A stretch of 64,000 nt of DNA from Onchidella celtica (lineage: Eukaryota > Mollusca > Gastropoda > Systellommatophora > Onchidiidae). Location: positions 67,150,714 to 67,214,713 of the forward strand of contig OZ007570.1 in NCBI GenBank assembly GCA_963931925.1, written 5' to 3'. The notes below the pieces were generated by a model. It searched no databases and was not told the origin of the DNA. It saw only the letters and a program-made list of their open reading frames with translations. Position numbers and translations under genes: made by a program. Of this stretch, positions 1 through 10,459 are shown piece after piece. Position 1 is the first letter of the stretch; each line of letters begins with the position of its first letter.

Positions 1-144
1 TTCTCATGTTCTTCTTGGAGTCAAACCCAACACTGGGACATGTGAATATAATAATAATAAAAAATAGGCTTATCCGTACCCGCAGTTTAGACTTATATAA
101 TCTACACCAGAGTAAACATTTCACTCTGATATACAGCTTGATAA

Positions 145-760
145 TGATAATAATAATACATAGCATTTACAATAGCTCTTAATCTCGTTAGCAATTAGGC
201 TCAAAGCGCTTTACAACATATTAAATTGGCAGTGGCTACATTTACGGCAGATCAAGCTCATACCCCAATAGAACAAGCAAAGAAAGAAAGCGCTGCTGTA
301 CGAACGGGAGTAAAGCTGAACAAAGAAAAATGATGAATTGTGTTCACCAGCTGCTGTAACCGTAGCCACTACCTATTAACCTATTAAATTTATGTCACGT
401 AAATCACACTCGCAATACACAGGCATAGACAGGAAAAACATTAAAGCTTGATGGACATTCAGGGTGTAAAAAGATGGCACTTCAGCAGGATGCTTTAAAG
501 TCATGAAATTTTCAGTCTCTCTCAAAGGCGGAGAATTCCAGAGAGTTTCATTCACTTTTGTCAATGACTGTGAAGAATGGTCAAGGCCACTGCACCTAAA
601 CAAGTAAATATTGTGTGGTGTAGCTTTAGGTGGTGCAGAATATTTGTTATGAAATAGCTCTGTAATATTTCTGTATCGCTGCAGACTGAGGCGGGGGCAA
701 GAGGATGACGATAAAGAACTAGAAGAAAATGATGGAAGCAAAGGGAGAAACTTGGAACGA
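145..760 (-). mobile_element. 3' remnant of a CR1/L2-type LINE
   Basis: On the minus strand a decayed frame (741 down to 376) contains the pieces NETLWNSPPLRETENFMTLK and AEVPSFYTLNVH. These resemble the end of the LINE remnant at 48350-48925 (WNSLSLSLREAENLRLL, then CPF after MFLHSE). Below it a GC-rich word, aaagcgctttac reversed near 205-215, and an ATT-rich tail near 145-160 recall the 3' UTR of CR1/L2-type elements. No reverse transcriptase domain survives. The family call rests on the C-terminal tail and the shared 3' UTR style only. Confidence 0.45.
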
Positions 761-2067
761 GTCAGTCAGCACGCAGGAGGCGAGGGAGAATATCAGAAAG
801 GTGATTAACTGCGACTCTCTTTCAAAGGTGAAAGAATCAACTGTTTTGGCATGGGCCTTCATTGTCAACTGAGTAGTAAATGACTTGTAGGCCTGTTGCA
901 GAGCTCTATCCGTGTGACAGTTCGTAAGGAGCATTCTGAACTGTTAGTAGTGATGTTTTTATGAAGGATTGTATGTTTTTAAACCAGCACATTTTAGATT
1001 TTCGTGAAAAATGAAGCATAATTTGTCGACCAATCAGCTGTCGGAGGATGTCCGGCCGTAGCGTGCAGTAGAGACAAATGCAGTGAATGGCATTCCTCAC
1101 CTGTCAACAGCGGCTGCCGGTGGTGGGCGGGACTAGAGTTCACCAGTAACGAAGAGGCAGGCAGGCAGGAGTGATTTCGCGCACATGAGCTCGCTTGCGT
1201 GCTAGTAGTAACGATTCCAGTGGGCTATCAGCACGGCTTCGGGAAACATGAGGATGAGACGGCTGGAAAGAGAGCATAACGTCGCTGCAGGATTCTAAAC
1301 AGCCACCTCTGAAAATGCAGTGTATTTGTTTTTTTTTGCCGGAATTAAGAGTGACATCACATAACAAATCCTACATGTATAAATAAAATAAGCCCCGGAT
1401 ATGTAATGGGAAATATTTTTAGTATCAGTACCGATTCCCAGCTCCAAAATGTGTATAATAGCTTTACTTTTCAGTTTTTCCACTCTCCTGTAAAATTTAC
1501 AAAAACCGAGTTAGCCGTTTAGAATCCTGCAGCGACGATGACTCGATTTTAACAAGCCAGGAGAAGCAAAAAACTGAACAACTTCCTATAGATCTATCAG
1601 ACATTGAATCAAGAATTTTTGTAGACAGGCAGTAAATGTATCCAGTTCAAAACAGATAGGAGCCAAAGACGCTTTGCATTACTCGTACAGCCTTTCAAAA
1701 CCCGAGAAACTGAAAAAAATTGTGATTGAAGGCATCAATAAAAATAAATTAATGAGTAAATTCATATACTTTGTATATAAAATATAAAAGCTTACACTTC
1801 AGGAGCAAACAAATAAACTATAACGATAAATTAATGACTTCTATTTAATGTTCATCAAAGTAATTGTGTGAAATGCCAAAAACAAAGATCTTCAACCCTC
1901 AAAGTAAAACCATAATTACTTTCGTGCACAGGCAATATAATACATGTCATCCGATGCTTTGTTTTTACCGCACGTATATGATCACACTTCAAATGTTTTG
2001 CATTAAAAAACACAGTGCTTTGGCAGTCGACTTTTTACTAGACTGTTCAAATCCACTGTGCTATAAT
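761..2067. other. Non-coding stretch with one inverted repeat
   Basis: I see no supportable gene here; the short frames lack domains and splice context. The one structure is an inverted repeat of about 26 bp around CGTCGCTGCAGGATTCTAAAC: one arm near 1279-1304, its complement near 1515-1543, so a spacer of about 210 bp lies between them. The sequence after the second arm (about 1440-1515) resembles 17280-17370, which suggests a dispersed repeat. Confidence 0.4.
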
Positions 2068-2244
2068 CAGAGCCATCTTAACATAATGGTCGCACAGGGC
2101 AGTTGCCCAGCCCCCCCCCCCCACCCTGGGGTTTAGAGAGGCCCGTGCATGCAAGTTTACATTGGTTTTTGAAACGGTGAAGAAAATCCCACGCATTACA
2201 AAAGAATCTGCCCGGCGGCCCATAATGATGTAAAGACGGCCTTG
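2068..2244. mobile_element. Candidate MITE (hAT-like ends)
   Basis: The left end starts CAGAGCCATCTTAACATAAT. The right end, read in reverse complement, starts CAAGGCCGTCTTTACATCAT. The two form imperfect terminal inverted repeats of about 30 bp around a poly-C core (2109-2121). The length of about 177 bp and the lack of a reading frame fit a non-autonomous element. The flanking 8-mers (gctataat and catatgaa) do not match, so neither the ends nor the superfamily is secure. Confidence 0.4.
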
Positions 2245-2599
2245 CATATGAAGAGGTAATAGAATTAATTCTCCCACTTCAGAACACTAGGCAGCCAGCC
2301 AAGATTGAAAAGTCGTCTCTAAATCAAAAGGACGGCATCGGAATGTTAGAAGCTGGCATCCAGCATGAACCGGTAGGGAAAAATGTGGAGAATCTGGTGC
2401 ACCCGGAGGCCCTGCACGAAAATGGATATTAAGGCAGTAATTAACAATCAAAGTTCATTATTTTGCATAATTTCAACGTGGTACAAATCTCAGAATCTCA
2501 AACGTATTCATGGGTTTTCCGTTTCTTTTTCTATTGCACGAGTTGACTGGCCTTTTTCGTCTACGCCAGTCTAAAAATATCGTGGGGGTTTTGCCATAA

Positions 2600-2730
2600 T
2601 TGTTGTATATGACATTTTACTGGTTTTGAGGCTTTGTTATGAAAATGATTCTCTCACTCCTAATTTCATCATGTATAAGTGTCATTCCTATCGGTGAAAA
2701 ACTAGTCCAGGCATGTGTTTGTGACATCAT
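2600..2730 (+). repeat. Dispersed repeat A, copy 1 (partial)
   Basis: This is the first of four diverged copies of a non-coding repeat, recognised by GTATATGACATTTTACTGGT, then TTCTCTCACTCCTAATTTCA and GTGTCATTCC. The other copies lie near 3140-3540, 43500-44215 (split by a Helitron) and 58985-59250. No terminal repeats or coding capacity are visible. Confidence 0.6.
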
Positions 2731-3139
2731 GTTGTCCTCTGATTTTACGCAACTTCGAAGTCTCGATTGTCATTTCTGAATATGGAAAATTCCCGATGAA
2801 AACTGTTCATTTCCCCTCCATTTTGTTCTTGGAGATCTTTATACTGTGTGCACTTGCTGTTGCAGTACGCCCCGCCACGTTATGACGAATCATTCGTGGC
2901 AGCAGAGTTCCCTGCTGTGTTCTGACGCTGCAAACAGCAGTTGTGTGGCCGATCTCTGTCCAGACAAGTGGAGGGCGACATTGATCAGCCGTAATTCACA
3001 TGGCGAGCATTTACTAAACACCTGGTGAAAAAAAAACGGAAACAATTATGAATTCAATGTATTTAAATAGAAGCCACACCTTTTAGTACACGCAAACCAC
3101 ATACTATTTAATTGTACTGCATTATATCGCCGAGTACTT

Positions 3140-3540
3140 GTCATACTGTTGTATGTGACATTTTGCCGATTTTGAGGTTTTGTTATGAAAGTGGTTCTCT
3201 CACTACTCTTAACGTCATTATGTGTAAGTGTCATCCCAATCGGTTAATAACTTTTCCTGACATGTGTTAGTGACGTAAATAATGTTGTATGTGTTTTGGA
3301 CGTTGACAGTAGATACGTAGTTTAATTACAAAGCCAAATAGAGAAAATACTCAGTTATGTTCACTGTTCAGCTATCGCTTTCTATGTAAAACACTGTGTC
3401 CCTCTCACAACAGCAATGCGTTTTTGTTGTTGTTTTTTGTTTTGCCAACCAACTTCAATCTTCAATATCTCCAGAAGGCAAAAATGCACATACAACAATG
3501 TGGCAAGTACCCGACGATATGCATATAGATCTACTGGTTT
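3140..3540 (+). repeat. Dispersed repeat A, copy 2 (longest)
   Basis: Same family as 2600-2730, but it continues further. After the block GTATGTGACATTTTGCCGAT ... CCCAATCGGTTAA it runs to CAACTTCAATCTTCAATATC and AGGCAAAAATGCACATACAA near 3450-3500. The last block also ends the copies at 44060-44215 and 59140-59190, which sets a family length of at least about 350 bp. Confidence 0.6.
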
Positions 3541-4139
3541 GTTTCGCTAGTGGTTACATAATTGTGTGGCATCAAGCAGGTATCTTCATTTACATTTAGT
3601 TTAAAAAAAAAAAAAAGGTGACTGTGATAACAATAAGAAAATCGACAATGATAACTTAAAAAACATCTACCGCGATAACACAATCAATTCTAGCTCCATT
3701 ATTTTATGTTGAGATATTTCTAACGTGTCCACACACCAGATATTTAGCCTGTGGTTCTATCTTTTTTGAATATTTAAAAAAAAAAAAATTTTTACTACAT
3801 GAGGCACCCGGCGTTATCCGGGTTAAACCCGTGAACCCACCGTTCTAACTCAGTGTCTCTTTTTGGTCTACAAAGCTTCCCATATTTTGCAGTCTTACTA
3901 CACATTGCATGTGCACCGGAGCTCTGCGCACTGTTTTTTTTTTATAGGGAAATACTGTGCACAAGGAATTGAAAGCACATTAATATCCTTTCCGGTGCGG
4001 TGGGCTTACTACAGGTATTCGCACATCCGCCATCTTTGGTGTCCTGACCCACGCATCGCTATGGCGATTTTGGCATTGATTTTGATTCGTTTGCTAATTA
4101 AGTAATTTGCATTGCGAAACACGAACCAACCAGGTGGTG
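3541..4139. other. AT-rich non-coding stretch
   Basis: No gene is supported. The stretch has A-runs at 3602-3616 and 3776-3788 and a short GC-rich block, CCCGGCGTTATCCGGG (3817-3832), that can pair with itself. No CTAG or CTRR end follows it, so I do not call a Helitron end. Confidence 0.4.
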
Positions 4140-4460
4140 AGATAAAGGTAAATTTAGGTCGCTACGGTACACAATGGCACGTGTGTACATGTTCGACGGG
4201 AGACGTTAAGTCAATTCTTTCACTTCTTTTCCCTTGTTTACACGGAGGGTAGGGAATCTCACCAGCTTGGATCCACCTTTTCCACCTCTTGTCATAACAA
4301 TCAGCTACAATGCCACTAGCAGGCATTTTAACCGCCTAGACATATTATCTGGAAGTTACACTGATCAGCTGATCCACCGGCCATCTTTAGTGGCGGAAGA
4401 ACAAAACCATAAACACTCTATGACGTCATGCGCAAACAAAGAACATTGTGTTTTACTTGT
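4140..4460 (+). repeat. Dispersed repeat B, internally deleted copy
   Basis: The word GTCAATTCTTTCACTTC, followed after a few bases by CTTGTTTACAC, matches the left part of the long copy at 10190-10459. Directly after it come GGAATCTCACC, CACTGATCAGCTGATCCACC and ATGACGTCATGCGC, which match 15656-15860, the far right of that copy. The middle of more than 1 kb is absent, so this is an internal-deletion derivative, as is common for non-autonomous DNA elements. Confidence 0.65.
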
Positions 4461-6275
4461 TTGCAACTTTTTATTTAAAAGTACCTGAAACTTGAATTAA
4501 CATAATCTGTCGAAACAAAAGCGATTGGGCTGGATTAGTTGACATTTTAAGAAAATTAACTTAATAATTTTTGAATCTCTTTTTTAGGCTGTAGCGTCGA
4601 GCCAAAAAAAAAAAAAAGGCCAAAATTGCCTTATCATTATGTAAACCTCAGCAAACACATTAATTAACCATTAACAATGTGTTTCGACGTTACTCACTTA
4701 AAAGAGAATCTTAGTGTAGCCTCTATAACAAGATTACGATTTATTGATCTCATTTTTATTATTAAAAAAAATAATGGCGGGAGTGATTCATTGTGGTGCA
4801 ATTTTGGCCTTTTTTTTTTCAGAAGAAAAATAAATAATGAAGTGATAATAAATACCCCCCCCCCCCCCACACACACACACAGAAAATCTGCCAATGTTCA
4901 AACATTCTACACAGTTTTCGAACTTGACGTGACAAAATTAGTGCATTGCCACGTACCGTTTTACAGTATTTCTCTCACTAATGACAGACATTTATTACTG
5001 TCCTCATGCAATCCTTATCGGCCAATCACAGAAACCCTGTTAATAGGGTGGTGTTTCCCGTTTGAAGGGATACCGTTACTGTAATGTTCTTTAACTTGCA
5101 TAAAAAAAAAAACCCCATGATTGAACATTTATCATTTCACCGAGTTGCAACGGGCGCCCAGATACCTCCGCTCCTCCTTCCCCACCTGCATCGTCTCCAT
5201 GATGTATGTCAAAAATTGGCAAAAAAAAAGAAAAATATGTATAGCAAAGTCTTGCGTAAAAAAATAATCATCCAAACGATACAAAACGCAAAGAAAAAGG
5301 GGAGACGAAAAAGTCTCAATATTTCGGTGGAGTAACTTTTCCAAGAAAAAAATTGAAAAAGAAAAATATTCTACGTACATCGCACATTCTTCATTTTTTT
5401 GTTTAATTTCGATTGTTTTATCTGTTCAGTTTTCCAATTTGTTTATCTCTTGCTTTTTTGCTTGAAAAAGGAACCACCGAAATACTGACATTTTTGGTCT
5501 CCCCATTTTCTTTGCGTTTCATTGTAGCATTTGGATTTTTATTTTTCTTACGCAAGTCTTTACTGCACACAACTTTTTCTTTTTGCCAATTTTTTTTTTA
5601 CTTTGCTGGTTTTTACAATATTCCATGATGTGTGCGACTCTGGCAGCTGCATTGCGTCATTTTTAAAATCCACCTCAGGCCTAAAGTAACCCTTAAAATG
5701 CATTTTGTGTATAGAATATTTTCTGCTCACAGTGACAACTTAATCATAACGTATTAGAGATCTACAATGAGCCAAGAATGACTGAGTAACCCAACAATGG
5801 TGTTGACTGGGAGAGATTTCAATATAGATTCCAATGCTGTTCCTGAAAAAAAACTTTACAAATTAAAAGCTGGCGAATTTAAATAAATTTGAGTTTACCA
5901 ACATTAAAGGTATTTTACTTTAATTATATCAGTATTTTCTTAAAACAACGAAAGCAAAAACAACAGCAAACAAACAAAGAAAATGTGCTTGGGGAATTAA
6001 AGATGTTCAACACTGGACTGGTGGAAAGGACTCAGAAAGTACCAATGGTCCACAGGTCAGGGGTTGCATTACAATGTACTTGCCTTGCCCGGGCGCTGGC
6101 AACCACGCCACACTACTGTGAACACAGTCTTTACAAGCGCCTCTTTGTTTGTCTACTGTGACATGCTTGCGACTGAAATAATATGATTATTGTTTTTTTG
6201 TCGTATGCGTCTACACACATTTTTGTTCGTTATATTTTCACAAAGTTAACAAGGTTTAATTTTCTTTTGTTTCAG
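4461..6275. other. AT-rich non-coding stretch upstream of the dynein exon
   Basis: This stretch holds poly-A and poly-C/CA tracts (4604-4617, 4853-4880) and many T-runs, with no frame I can assign. Earlier exons of the dynein light chain gene could lie here or upstream of the window. I found no preceding exon with Tctex-like residues and a matching phase-0 donor. Confidence 0.35.
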
Positions 6276-6464
6276 ATGGCCGAAAGTGTCAAGAGTGTAG
6301 TGAAAAATTTGAACATTCCCCGCTATAAGTTGGTGTCCACCGTGGTTGTCGGAGAGCGCAAAGGTCAAGGCATGGAGACGGCCAGTAGGTGCTTATGGAA
6401 CGACAACACTGACAATTTTACCATGTTTGCTGTGGTCACCATTTTTGCAGTTTACTATGAATAA
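6276..6464 (+). CDS. Terminal exon of a Tctex-type dynein light chain
   Basis: The exon follows a pyrimidine-rich acceptor (cttttgtttcag, AG at 6274-6275) and reads in phase 0 to TAA at 6462-6464, which overlaps an AATAAA poly-A signal. It carries the C-terminal Tctex1 signature: VK-L-PRYKLV, TVVVGERKGQG, ASRCLW, TDNF and a final FAVVTIFAVYYE. Family members fold as dimeric dynein light chains that bind intermediate chains and cargo, in cytoplasmic or ciliary dyneins. About ten residues usually found between TDNF and the last strand (the S-L-F-V-A-T-type segment) are missing, so the exon may be slightly deleted or belong to a retired gene. Preceding exons were not found. The CAT/AAC microsatellite that follows is non-coding. 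Confidence 0.62.
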   Translation: MAESVKSVVKNLNIPRYKLVSTVVVGERKGQGMETASRCLWNDNTDNFTMFAVVTIFAVYYE

Positions 6465-6517
6465 ATGTATAGTTTTGTGTGATGTTTTGAAATGTGTTAG
6501 TGTGTATTTTCTTTCGC

Positions 6518-6782
6518 AATCATCATCATCACCAGCAACATCACCATCATCAACAACGACATTATTATCATTATCACCATCATCATCATCATCATCACAA
6601 CATCATCATCATCAACAAAAAAAGCAACGTCATTAACAAAAACAACAACATTATTATCATCATCGACATCATCATCATCACCACCATCATCAACAATAAC
6701 ATAAACAACGACAAAATCATCATCAACAACAACAACAACAATATCATCATCATCATCGTCAACCACATCGTCACCTTCACTA
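6518..6782. repeat. Trinucleotide microsatellite (CAT/CAA)
   Basis: About 265 bp of interrupted CAT, ATC and AAC triplets lie just downstream of the dynein exon. They keep frames open on both strands that read poly-H/I/N or poly-D/M/V; these frames are artefacts of the repeat. Confidence 0.9.
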
Positions 6783-7214
6783 TTTCAATTTTTTAATAAA
6801 AAAGAGGAAGGGGGGGGGGGGATCGTTTATCATTCCCGACAAGGAATTGAAATAAAATCATGCTTGAAAAAGAAACTATACAAGTGAAATGGAAGAACAA
6901 AATGACACTCAGCTACGGAACAGTCCCCCCCCCCCCCCCAAACCCCTTTTGGAACAGCTTAATACCGTAGAAAATGGCACAATATGCAAACTTTCAACTG
7001 AATCCAGCAGACAGCTGTCCAGAAAATCTGTGTCCATCCCGCTCATTCTAAAATAGACGCAGCCTATCAGTTACCACTAGTAGAGTTGTAGCCTCCCCGT
7101 CGCTCTCGACTTGATCAAGTTTTTCTTTCTTCCTTCCTACCTCTATTTCCTTTTTATTATTTTTTTTTCGTTCTTTTTTTTTTTTTGTCACCCACTCTCA
7201 TTACTCAGCTCCAT

Positions 7215-7600
7215 TAAAAAAATAAAATAATTATACCACTACAGGAGGACTATCGTAGCCCGACATTAAAAAAAAATAAAATTATACTACTACAGGACTA
7301 TCGTAGCCCGACATTAAAAAAAAATATTATACTACTACAGGAGGACTATCGTAGCCCGACATTAAAAAAAAATATTATACTACTACAGGAGGACTATCGT
7401 AGCCCGACATTAAAAAAAAATATTATACTACTACAGGAGGACTATCGTAGCCCGACATTAAAAAAAAATAAAATATTATACTACTACAGGAGGACTATCG
7501 CAGTCCGACATTAAAAAAAAAATAAAAAAATATATGTACTACAGGAGGACTATCGTAGCCCGACATTTAAAAAAATAACATTATACTACTAGAGGAGGAT
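7215..7600 (+). repeat. Minisatellite C, unit about 52 bp, first locus
   Basis: About seven tandem copies are marked by TACTACAGGAGGACTATCGT followed by AGCCCGACATT and an A-run of variable length. Unit length varies between about 50 and 60 bp through the A-run. The same unit reappears three times at 17050-17190 in the same orientation. Confidence 0.9.
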
Positions 7601-8041
7601 GTCACAAAGCGCAGGTGCAGAAATGGTACTGCAAATGCGGTTTGCAACCAATGGAAACAAGTGCTTTACAGTTATACACACAATAAATTTATTGGGACAC
7701 GTGGGATGGGGGGTTAATTAATGTTAGTAAACTAGTCTAAATAACGTGACAGAAAAGATGGACAAATATTTCGTACAGATATTAAAATGACAATGATCCA
7801 AAGATAATAAATGTGACAACAATAACCTAAACTAACTACCCTGAAAGAAGAGGTTTCTGGTTAATGCAATGAAATGACGAATAAAATGGATTATAGTATG
7901 CTACACTAAAACACAGATAAAAAGGTAGTTGTATATCTCACCAGCTCTGCACGTAAAGAACGTTTCACACAGAATATATCCACACTTTTCCAATAATTGC
8001 TATGTCACTAAAACTTGTCCTATATTCTGAATCTGTAATCT
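7601..8041. other. AT-rich non-coding stretch between two tandem arrays
   Basis: There is no reading frame of interest and no terminal repeats. It separates minisatellite C from the CTAGATCT array. Confidence 0.5.
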
Positions 8042-9760
8042 TGACAATTAAATCTAGATCTAGAGATCTAGATTTAATTGTCATTAGATATCTCATCAGT
8101 CAAAGCTCACACAGGTGGGAACCACAGCAATGTGTATTCTCGAGGGATGAGACGCAAAGCGTATGATCAACAACATTCTGCCACCAAGGAAAGTTTTCAC
8201 GTTCTCGCGGCTATTTCTTTAGACTATTACATTAGAGTGGGGATTACCCAAGGAATTCACCGGTTGTTCGGCTATTATAAAAAAATATAGCCATGTTAAA
8301 GGGAGGTGACTCCCAATTCCAATTAACAGGCTTTACCCAAGGAATTCGGTGACGTAATGATCGCCTGTGCGGTTATTATAAATAGTCACGGAGATTCCAA
8401 AGACTTTCCGGCAACGCAGTGTAAAAAAGATTCTCGCGCCCAGGACAGTATTAACAGTGTGACCTGTAGTCTATCTAATGTAAACACTAATGTAATGTAA
8501 ACACTATCTAATGACAATTAAATCTAGATCTAGATCTAGATCTAGATTTAATTGTCATTAGATATCTCATCAGTCAAAGCTCACACACACTCATATCTGT
8601 GTGATAGAAATCTGGATCTAGATTTAATTATCATTAGGCTACATATCTCAGCACTCATGGCTCACACTCTCCTGTTATGCAATATATAAATCTAGATCCA
8701 GATTTAATTTTCTTTACAAATTACATATCTCATGACTCGAGGCTAACACTGTCATATCTGTGTGATATAAATCTAGATCTAGATCTAGATTCAATTGTCA
8801 TTAGATATCTCATCACCCAAGGCTCACACTCTCATACCTGTATGGTACAAATCAAGATCTAGATTTAAATATCATTACACATATCTCATCACTCAAGGCT
8901 CACACTCTTATACCTGTATGGTATAAATCTAGATCTAGATTTAAATATCATTACATATCTCATGACTCAAGGCTCACACTGTCATACCTGTGTGATATAA
9001 ATCTAGATCTAGATTTAATTATCATTAAGTATCTCATGACTCAAGGCTCCCACTGTCATACCTGTGTGATATAAAGCTAGATCTAGATTTCATTATCATT
9101 AAGTATCTCATGACTCAAGGCTCACACTCTCATATCTGTGTGATATAAAGCTCGATCTAGATTTCATTATCATTAAGTATCTCATGATTCAAGGCTCACA
9201 CTCTCATATCTGTGTGATATAAATCTAGATCTAGATTTCATTATCATTAAATATCTCATCACTCAAGCCTCATACTCTCATATCTGTGTGATATAAATCT
9301 AGATCTAGATTTAATTATCATTACATATTTCATCACTCAAGCCTCACACTCTCATATCTGTGTGGTATTGACATAGATTTAATTATCCTTACATATCTCA
9401 AGACTCACCCTCTCATATCTGTGTGATGCTGGCTAGATCTAAGCATAATTTTATCTTTCATCGCTCATAGCTCAATCTCTCATATTTATTGCTGCTGGTC
9501 AACAGCTCTGTGATAGGAGATTAGATTTAATTAGGCCTATGATTTCATATTTTATTATTCATATCTGTGTGATACAGATACATTGAATTATTATGTTGTA
9601 TCTCACAATTCCAGGCTCACTCTCTGTCTCTCATACTGCTGCAATTCAACATCTGTGTGATCAGATCTAGATCTAACTGTGATTCCATACATCATCATCC
9701 AGGACTCACTTCCTCATACTAGATCTACTGCATTCTGGCTATCTCTGGTGAATTTTAATC
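8042..9760. repeat. CTAGATCT palindromic tandem array
   Basis: Between about 8510 and 9470 a unit of roughly 73-75 bp repeats about a dozen times. Each unit holds AAATCTAGATCTAGATTTAA, then a TATCATTA word, ATATCTCATCACTCAAGGCT, CACACTCTCATA and CTGTGTGATAT. Copies decay to about 9760. The core is a palindrome. Two units are near-perfect dyads: 8042-8083 (20-bp arms, 2-nt spacer) and 8505-8564 (a perfect 60-bp palindrome). Shorter CTAGATCT runs recur at 9996-10017, 10136-10157 and 63537-63557. Confidence 0.88.
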
Positions 9761-10189
9761 AGTAGCCTATCTTGACAGTGCATCATCTTCAATTCATTGT
9801 AGGCCACAGTGTAAATCTAGAAGTTCTGCTTAAAAGCAAGTCAACAGGAAAGTTTTTAATTGTAACTGAGATTTATTAGTCGGTGACTAATGAACACTTT
9901 TGCGGTAAAAATGAAGATAACCGCATTCGCTAGACCTCTAATCCTACAGCTCTAACTAGCCTGCAGAGTGGAGAAATGTACATTGCACATATCTGATCTA
10001 GATCTAGATCTAGATCTAATTCTTCTGTGACGGAAATGACGGGCTTACTTTCATCACGTTATTCATAAATATTGACAACTACCTGAGGTGAAGTGCTCGG
10101 CACAAACAGAATGGGTCGACTCACTTTTTTTAATGTCTAGATCTAGATCTAGATCTGCTGGTTGGTAGCTTGTCAACCATACCACAGTC

Positions 10190-10459
10190 GCACGACGTTC
10201 GGTCAATTCTTTCACTTCCTTTCCTTTGTTTACACGAACTAGTAATTGCCCCATTCTTCGAATGGTTAAGCACAGCACTCCAGACCGAAAGGAATCAGCA
10301 CAAAGACATCCATTGATGTCGAGACACTTTGGCTCATCCACAAAAAAAAATTGGCTATTAATAGATAGACAGGAGAATTTTTCAGGAAATGATGACGCCA
10401 TGGGCTCATGTGTTCGTAAAAAATGGAGGATCAAAAGTAGACAATTAGCAGCATAAAGC
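10190..10459 (+). repeat. Dispersed repeat B, long copy, left part
   Basis: GTCAATTCTTTCACTTCC and GTTTACACGAACTAGTAATT are followed by CATTCTTCGAATGG, CACTCCAGACCGAAAGGAAT and GATGTCGAGACACTTTGG. The same blocks occur in inverse orientation at 52230-52330. The repeat is cut at 10459/10460 by the LINE and resumes at 14961. Confidence 0.75.

Noticed and set aside
3817-3832. A Helitron 3' hairpin (CCCGGCGTTATCCGGG)
   Set aside because: No CTRR/CTAG terminus follows within 10-15 bases and no TC start matches.
6494-6796. Poly-His/Ile/Asn and poly-Asp/Met frames
   Set aside because: They are translations of a CAT/AAC microsatellite on both strands.
8042-9760. A CRISPR array
   Set aside because: The units are tandem without unique spacers of constant length, the core is a plain palindrome, and the context is eukaryotic.
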